Below, one piece after another: positions 59,338-64,000 of a stretch of 64,000 nucleotides of DNA. A program made the position numbers and the translations under genes. Source of the stretch: Pseudomonas sp. CROZ-RG-20F-R04-15 (GTDB taxonomy: Bacteria > Pseudomonadota > Gammaproteobacteria > Pseudomonadales > Pseudomonadaceae); NCBI RefSeq assembly GCF_022662375.1, contig NZ_JAKNQL010000020.1:1-64000 (forward strand), in the 5' to 3' direction. Each line of letters opens with the position of its first letter. Within the stretch, counting starts at the first letter, position 1. Below the pieces are notes generated by a model, which saw only the letters and a program-made list of their open reading frames with translations, was not told the origin of the DNA and ran no database searches.

Positions 59338-61806
59338 CTATCCAATCCTCGGGGGTTTTGGCAAATGATGCGGCAGTCCGTGCTGCCACTTCGGGTTGAA
59401 GTTCTTTCTTTCCTCTTCCAGCCTGTCGAGCATCTTTCCTGGGCTGGGCTCATTGACCGCCAAGTCCCGCAAAACTTCCTGCTCGCCGAGACTGGCCTCT
59501 TTGAAATGCTCAAGAAAGGACCAGACGCGACGCTGCAACAGCGCACGCTCGACGACAAACTCGGGTGTGCGTACCAGCTCGGCGAAGCGTCTCATCATTG
59601 TCGAGTTCTCTTGGCCGGCGAGTGAATTCCACAGGGCAATTTTTGTAAAGTGCTGCTGTGCAGGAACATTGTGCAACCAGTGATCGATCCCCTCACCTGG
59701 ATGCCCTCTATCAAGCCAGACATCGCGGCCTGTCTGGCGACGCGCCGCAATCAATCGGCGCAGGGAGGTCGGATCGGAAATCCGCGCGCCATTCAGTTCA
59801 ATGCCCGTTCTCAGTTCAACGGTCTCGGGTATCGACAGGATCGAGGTGAAGGAAAGATCCAGTCGTGTTTTCGGCACCTCTGAGGTGACGCCTTCCGGGA
59901 ACTGCTGAATGAACGTGTGGTTGAGATTCACCTCCACCAATGCGGGCATTCCCCTGAGCGTCGGCGCTGCGAGGAGCGGGTTATGTGACAGGTCCATTAT
60001 CTCGAGCTGCGTCGGACCGCCACGCTGACCAAGTCCGACGGGCGGCTGGCGTATACCGGTACGCGCCAGATTCAATTCGCGCAATTCGGACATCAGGCTG
60101 ACGTTGGGCGCATCCTGCAAATTCGGATTGTGATACAGATCAAGCACTCGTAAACGCGACGCTACGGGCATGAAAGTCAGCCCGTTGGGAAAGAGGGTCA
60201 GATCACAAGAGCGCAGGCGCAGTATCCGCAACTCGCTCATACCCATCACTGAGAGCTTGGGCCAGATACTGCAATTGGACAGGTTCAGTTCCTGCAAACG
60301 GCTCAAACCGGCGAAATGTTGCTGACTGATTGCCTGCAGCCAAAGGGTGGTTTCGCGTATTTCCAGGACTCGCAATCCTGCGAGTATGTTGATCTCCGTA
60401 AGCAGCCCATTGTTCTTCCCGCCGAGTCTGTGTACTTCGAGGCTTTCAATGTGAGAAAACCTCGAGAACAGATTTCCCAGGTTGTTCGATGTGGTCCCCT
60501 CTAGCCGAAGAGCAACCACAGAGCTGAGTCGGGTGGCGAAAACGGGTAGCGCCAGGTTTCCGCGATGCCCAAAGTTCAAATCCAGCCTGAAACCGACCAG
60601 CCGTCCGTCACGGTAGACCTTTTCCGAGGGTTCCCCCTGCCATTTGTACAGCCGACGTATCCGATTGCCGATTTCCAGTCGCCGAGTGCGCTCGGCGCTG
60701 TCGCTGCCCTTATAGGCGATTTCCCACTTGGCTATTTCACGATCCAGGAATGGGAATTCGAGATGCATTCGCCGGAGCTCTGCCTCTGCCGCCGTCGTTT
60801 CACCGAAACGCGCAATGAAGTCATCGGCATGTTGATCGGTTGCATCGGCAAAGTAGCGTTTGACCTGCGCCCGCGTGGTCGCAACAACCGGTGGCTGGAT
60901 TGCCGAGGGGCCGGGGCCGTCGAGCCAAGGTCGATGAAAGTTGAGCGGGTTGGCGGGGGCGGGGTCATTGCGCTGCATGCCTCCCCTCAATCCAGTGAGG
61001 ATGGATACCCAAGTACCCTGCTCGTTTCGAACGATGGCACGGGTTTCACCGCTATGACTGGCGCGGTAAATATTGGCGCTGTCGGTAGCGACGGGATCCT
61101 TGGGATCGACCAGACGCCAGACCCTGTATTCCGGACGGGACGCATCAAGATCCTGCATCACCTGATACGCCTGTTCGTCGATGGCTACGTAGAGTTTGCC
61201 ATCGTGATGTATCAGACCGTCGCTGCCGGTTGCTAGGCCGCGCAGATCAAGCCCGGTACGAAAGTCCTGCAAACTTGCGTCGGCCAGAGGAGTGGTGTGT
61301 GCGTTAAAGTCGTTGTGCGGGTGCCAGATGCCGCTCTCGATGTCACGCAACAACAATGGCCCGGACGGCGATAACTCGCTTGCCAGTCGCGCGCGATGAA
61401 ACCCCGTGTCCAGGTCCACCCCGACCAGCACGATACCGCCGTCAGGCACATTCACATACTGGCGATTTTTGTACACCCTGAAGCCGTCACTGTCGGCGTC
61501 CGGCAGCACGGCGGCTGACTTTATCCCGTAGTTCTCCAGCGACCTGGATATGACTACAGGGATTTCAGCAGGGAGCGGCGCCGGACGAACCTCGACCATC
61601 GGCACAGGCATGCCGGTATCGCGGCCGGCATCATCGCCAACTGAGGTGTTGCGCAGCTTCGGATCATCGACACGAGCCCAAGAGGACGTGCCATCGCGGC
61701 CGAGCGTGTCAGGCGATGGGAAATCCTTGTCCGAATATCGATTCGGCTGCGTGTGAACATCCGTATCCACGCGGGTGCTGCCGCCGCGAGGTGGTTTTAA
61801 TGGCAT
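59338..61806 (-). CDS. Leucine-rich repeat protein with NEL-like C-terminal helices, no catalytic Cys (paralogue 1)
   Basis: An 822-residue protein. The start MPLKPPRGGSTRV has AAGGA 8 nt upstream; the longer frame upstream is not conserved in the paralogue. Regions: disordered N-terminus to about 75; beta-rich modules with Y..V...G.W pattern (about 100-165 and 195-275); helical linker (about 315-400); leucine-rich repeats (about 425-675, consensus LxxLxLxxxxLxxxP); and a helical end (about 698-800, LVRTPEFVVERALLQRRVWSFLEHF) resembling the first part of the NEL ubiquitin-ligase domain. Where NEL proteins have a CxD motif this one has SPGKMLDRLE. Its only cysteines are two in the repeats. The tail ends HHLPKPPRIG. 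Function unknown; inactive effector, adaptor or toxin are options. Confidence 0.85.
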   Translation of the reverse strand: MPLKPPRGGSTRVDTDVHTQPNRYSDKDFPSPDTLGRDGTSSWARVDDPKLRNTSVGDDAGRDTGMPVPMVEVRPAPLPAEIPVVISRSLENYGIKSAAVLPDADSDGFRVYKNRQYVNVPDGGIVLVGVDLDTGFHRARLASELSPSGPLLLRDIESGIWHPHNDFNAHTTPLADASLQDFRTGLDLRGLATGSDGLIHHDGKLYVAIDEQAYQVMQDLDASRPEYRVWRLVDPKDPVATDSANIYRASHSGETRAIVRNEQGTWVSILTGLRGGMQRNDPAPANPLNFHRPWLDGPGPSAIQPPVVATTRAQVKRYFADATDQHADDFIARFGETTAAEAELRRMHLEFPFLDREIAKWEIAYKGSDSAERTRRLEIGNRIRRLYKWQGEPSEKVYRDGRLVGFRLDLNFGHRGNLALPVFATRLSSVVALRLEGTTSNNLGNLFSRFSHIESLEVHRLGGKNNGLLTEINILAGLRVLEIRETTLWLQAISQQHFAGLSRLQELNLSNCSIWPKLSVMGMSELRILRLRSCDLTLFPNGLTFMPVASRLRVLDLYHNPNLQDAPNVSLMSELRELNLARTGIRQPPVGLGQRGGPTQLEIMDLSHNPLLAAPTLRGMPALVEVNLNHTFIQQFPEGVTSEVPKTRLDLSFTSILSIPETVELRTGIELNGARISDPTSLRRLIAARRQTGRDVWLDRGHPGEGIDHWLHNVPAQQHFTKIALWNSLAGQENSTMMRRFAELVRTPEFVVERALLQRRVWSFLEHFKEASLGEQEVLRDLAVNEPSPGKMLDRLEEERKNFNPKWQHGLPHHLPKPPRIG

Positions 61807-61860
61807 ATTGTTCATCCTTGAAAAAGACGCGCCGTGCACTCATGCAAGACGCGCGGGTTT

Positions 61861-61873
61861 CGGCATCCTGCCG
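61861..61873. other. Leader hairpin of LRR paralogue 1
   Basis: CGGCA-TCC-TGCCG, 55 nt upstream of the start codon. The same hairpin occurs at the same distance before the second LRR gene. Confidence 0.5.
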
Positions 61874-61912
61874 GTATTCATCAAATGCAGTGTTCTGTTG
61901 CCGTCGAGGCGT

Positions 61913-63916
61913 CTATTCCGAACCCAGCCTTGGACGCTTGGGCAGATGATGCAGAGGCTGATGTTGCCGTCCACCATCATACTTTCGTATTTCGTCTTCC
62001 AGACGCTCCAACATTTTTCCAGGGCTCTGCTCTCCAGTCATGATCCTGATCAGTCGGTTTTTTTCCTCTTGATCGGCTCTATGGTAGATCTCCAGCAACG
62101 ACCAGACTCGCCGCTGCAGCAGCGGCCGTTCAACGTGAAACTCAGGCGTGCGGCTCAGTTTCCGTATCAAGCCAGCAAGACGGGCGACGTGCTCCCAAAG
62201 CTCGAGTTTTTGAGCTACTTGCTCTGCCGGTACATGCTTTAACCACAGAAATGCTGTCGTATCGTTACTTTCTGTTCCCAACCAGATATCGGTACCTGTT
62301 TTTATCCGCGCATGTATCAAGCGCCGCAGCGAAGCCGGATCAGTGATCGGATTGCCGATGAGATTAAAGCCCGCTCTGAGCTCAACGAATTCCGGGATGA
62401 CGGAAATGCGGTTGTTTGCAAGGTTAAGTACTTTTGCGGGGACCTCGGAAGTGATGCCCTCCGGAAAACGGTCAAGCCTGGCGTTGGAAAGATCCAGTTC
62501 CTGCAACCCAGTCATTGCTTTCAGTGAGGGAGCGTCAGCCAGAGCATTATCGCCAAGCCTCAAAACCTCCAGATTTATCGGCCCGTTGTCGGCACCCAAG
62601 CCGGCAGGAAGGCGGTTTATTCCGGTTTTTGTCAGATCCAGCACACGCAATTCGGTCATCCGGGTAACGTCAGGTGCCGCTTGCAGGTAATCATTCTGGT
62701 GCAGATCAAGCACTCGCAAGCGCGAGGGGTTTGGCAGCTCGTTCACCATGGCTAAAAGATCGACATGCCCCTGAGTGTTACCAAGCCCCAACTCCTCCAA
62801 CCTGGACATGCCGCTCACTGAAAAACCTGCATGCAAGTCGCAATCCTGCAGATTCAGCACTCGTAGATTGTGGAGACCTGTCAAATGCTCGGCAAAGCCT
62901 TGATGGATACTGAATCGGGAGTCGGCATTCTCATATATCGAGGCAGAAAAGGACCTCCTGGTGATGCTCTGGCTGGTTACCGTCAGACTCTCGATGTTAG
63001 GAAACTGAGCAAAAAACACCTCCGGGGCCAGCGGCGCATAACCTCTTAAATCAAGAGAAACGACTGATTTGAAGTTCAATGAAAGCAGCTTGTCGACCGG
63101 CCATAGCGTGAGATTGATATCCAGCTTGAAACCCGAAAGCTGTCCATCGCTGTACACCCGCTGATCGGGCGGACCTTGCCATTGGTACAATTGGCGTAGT
63201 GTGTGCCACATGCCAAACGCCTCAGTTACCTCATGGGACTGAACAACGTGATTTTGATGCGTCGGCATGCTGACGTGTTTGCTGTTCAGTTGAGGAAGAC
63301 CGAGCTGGATACGCCTGAGTTCGAGTTCTGCAACATCTTTGTCATCGAACCGGGCGATGAAGGCATCTGCTTCCAGATCGTCCACTTCCGGCAAGTGCTT
63401 CTTGACAAGTACGCGTGTTGCCGGCTCGACAACCTCGCGCGCGTACCAGAGGCCGCTTTCGGGGTTGCGTAGCAATACCGGGCCTGAAGGTCGCAACTCG
63501 CTCGGGCGCCGGGCGCGATATAGACCCGTGGCGGGATCCGCAGCGACAAGAACCAGATCGCCATTGGCAAGGTCAGCATATGTGCGGCGGCTGATCACCC
63601 GCAGACCATCTTCATTGAGTTGTGGAAGGATCGCCCGGGCATTGGTGGCGTAATCGTCCAGCGATAACAGGGGTGGAGGACGAAGAACCTCAGTGGGCGA
63701 GGCGTGGACCAAAACGGCTGCGACAGGGCGAACCTCATCGAAGTTCGAGTCACTGGATGTTCCGGCCCGCGACTGCAAATTATCCTGAGTGCTACTTGAG
63801 TCGACACTTCTGCGACCCGACTGGCCGGGCAGTGGCTGATCCGCGTCCGCCGACCGATTCGGGCTGGCGGGAACTTCAACGCGGGTAGCGCCGCCGCGAG
63901 GTGGTTTGACTGGCAT
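61913..63916 (-). CDS. Leucine-rich repeat protein with NEL-like C-terminal helices, no catalytic Cys (paralogue 2)
   Basis: A 667-residue paralogue of the neighbouring gene, same strand, with 106 nt between stop and next start. The N-terminus MPVKPPRGGATRV and tail HHLPKRPRLGSE match. It has one beta-rich module (about residues 98-160), a helical linker, repeats (about 283-530) and the NEL-like helices (about 550-650, LSRTPEFHVERPLLQRRVWSLLE) ending in SPGKMLERLE. It lacks a segment of about 145 residues present in paralogue 1. One cysteine only (LQDCDLH). The start has AAGGA 8 nt upstream. No export signal is recognised. GC is lower than in the core genes, suggesting transfer. Confidence 0.85.
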   Translation of the reverse strand: MPVKPPRGGATRVEVPASPNRSADADQPLPGQSGRRSVDSSSTQDNLQSRAGTSSDSNFDEVRPVAAVLVHASPTEVLRPPPLLSLDDYATNARAILPQLNEDGLRVISRRTYADLANGDLVLVAADPATGLYRARRPSELRPSGPVLLRNPESGLWYAREVVEPATRVLVKKHLPEVDDLEADAFIARFDDKDVAELELRRIQLGLPQLNSKHVSMPTHQNHVVQSHEVTEAFGMWHTLRQLYQWQGPPDQRVYSDGQLSGFKLDINLTLWPVDKLLSLNFKSVVSLDLRGYAPLAPEVFFAQFPNIESLTVTSQSITRRSFSASIYENADSRFSIHQGFAEHLTGLHNLRVLNLQDCDLHAGFSVSGMSRLEELGLGNTQGHVDLLAMVNELPNPSRLRVLDLHQNDYLQAAPDVTRMTELRVLDLTKTGINRLPAGLGADNGPINLEVLRLGDNALADAPSLKAMTGLQELDLSNARLDRFPEGITSEVPAKVLNLANNRISVIPEFVELRAGFNLIGNPITDPASLRRLIHARIKTGTDIWLGTESNDTTAFLWLKHVPAEQVAQKLELWEHVARLAGLIRKLSRTPEFHVERPLLQRRVWSLLEIYHRADQEEKNRLIRIMTGEQSPGKMLERLEDEIRKYDGGRQHQPLHHLPKRPRLGSE

Positions 63917-64000
63917 ATTTTTCATCCTTGAAAAGACGCCCCGGGTATTCATGCCAGGGCGAAGATTTCGGCATCCTGCCGTTTGAAGGAGCGAACGATA
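63917..64000. other. Leader of LRR paralogue 2
   Basis: These 84 nt align with the leader of paralogue 1 (61807-61880): the AAGGATGAA ribosome-site region, a GC hairpin with GCATGA in the loop, and CGGCA-TCC-TGCCG (63969-63981). The promoter probably lies beyond the window. Confidence 0.5.

Noticed and set aside
59099..59368. 89-residue frame through the tandem repeats after ntrC
   Set aside because: Repeat units are 78 and 76 bp long, so each falls in a different frame; a repeated peptide is not maintained. The sRNA reading fits better.
1..64000. tRNA, rRNA, transposase or phage genes
   Set aside because: Scanned for by eye on both strands; no cloverleaf with T-loop GTTCRA context, no rRNA sequence and no transposase or integrase frame was found.

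Overview
The window reads as the chromosome of a Pseudomonas of the fluorescens group. The gene order is the conserved pseudomonad one: phaI-phaF, ubiEJB, hisIE, tatABC, rsmE, an amino-acid ABC transporter, opgGH, dtd, pip, hut, blc, fbp, glgP, typA, thiI, glnA, ntrBC. Spaces between genes carry the short palindromic repeats typical of this group. There are no rRNA or tRNA genes, no insertion sequences with a transposase and no CRISPR array.

Bases 1-8600 hold PHA granule proteins (phaF, phaI and a small PHA-system gene, minus strand), then a tight plus-strand run ubiE-ubiJ-ubiB-hisI-hisE-tatA-tatB-tatC-rsmE (ubiquinone, histidine synthesis, Tat export, 16S rRNA methylation). The run is interrupted between hisI and hisE by a 268-bp element with 32-bp terminal inverted repeats. 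Bases 8600-19800 hold an HBM-type chemoreceptor, a three-gene amino-acid ABC transporter, opgGH (periplasmic glucans), dtd and pip.

Bases 20000-34850 are the histidine-utilisation locus. A long minus-strand operon (hutU, NCS1 permease, hutXWV, a HAL-like gene, hutH, hutI, hutG) starts at a sigma54-type promoter overlapped by a HutC operator; hutCD and divergent hutF share a second operator. The HAL-like paralogue lacks exactly the Ala-Ser-Gly triad that makes the MIO cofactor, and no histidine permease sits between the two lyase genes.

Bases 34900-54500 hold a lipocalin and a small lipoprotein, a dCache chemoreceptor, a toxin-antitoxin pair, DUF924, fbp, a DUF2339-DUF3999 membrane pair, glgP, a Cys-cluster protein, typA, thiI and glnA. 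Bases 54800-58700 hold two DUF4124 genes and ntrBC, which has its own sigma54 promoter and NtrC site.

The right end is the most unusual part. Downstream of ntrC there is an NtrC-like site, a near-perfect sigma54 promoter and three tandem repeats of about 77 bp, which I read as the nitrogen-regulated sRNA nrsZ. Directly against it, convergent, lie two paralogous leucine-rich-repeat genes whose C-termini resemble the start of a NEL ubiquitin-ligase domain but contain no cysteine. Five copies of a roughly 150-165-bp MITE-like element, two copies of a 104-115-bp palindromic element and ten REP/REPIN sites are scattered between genes.
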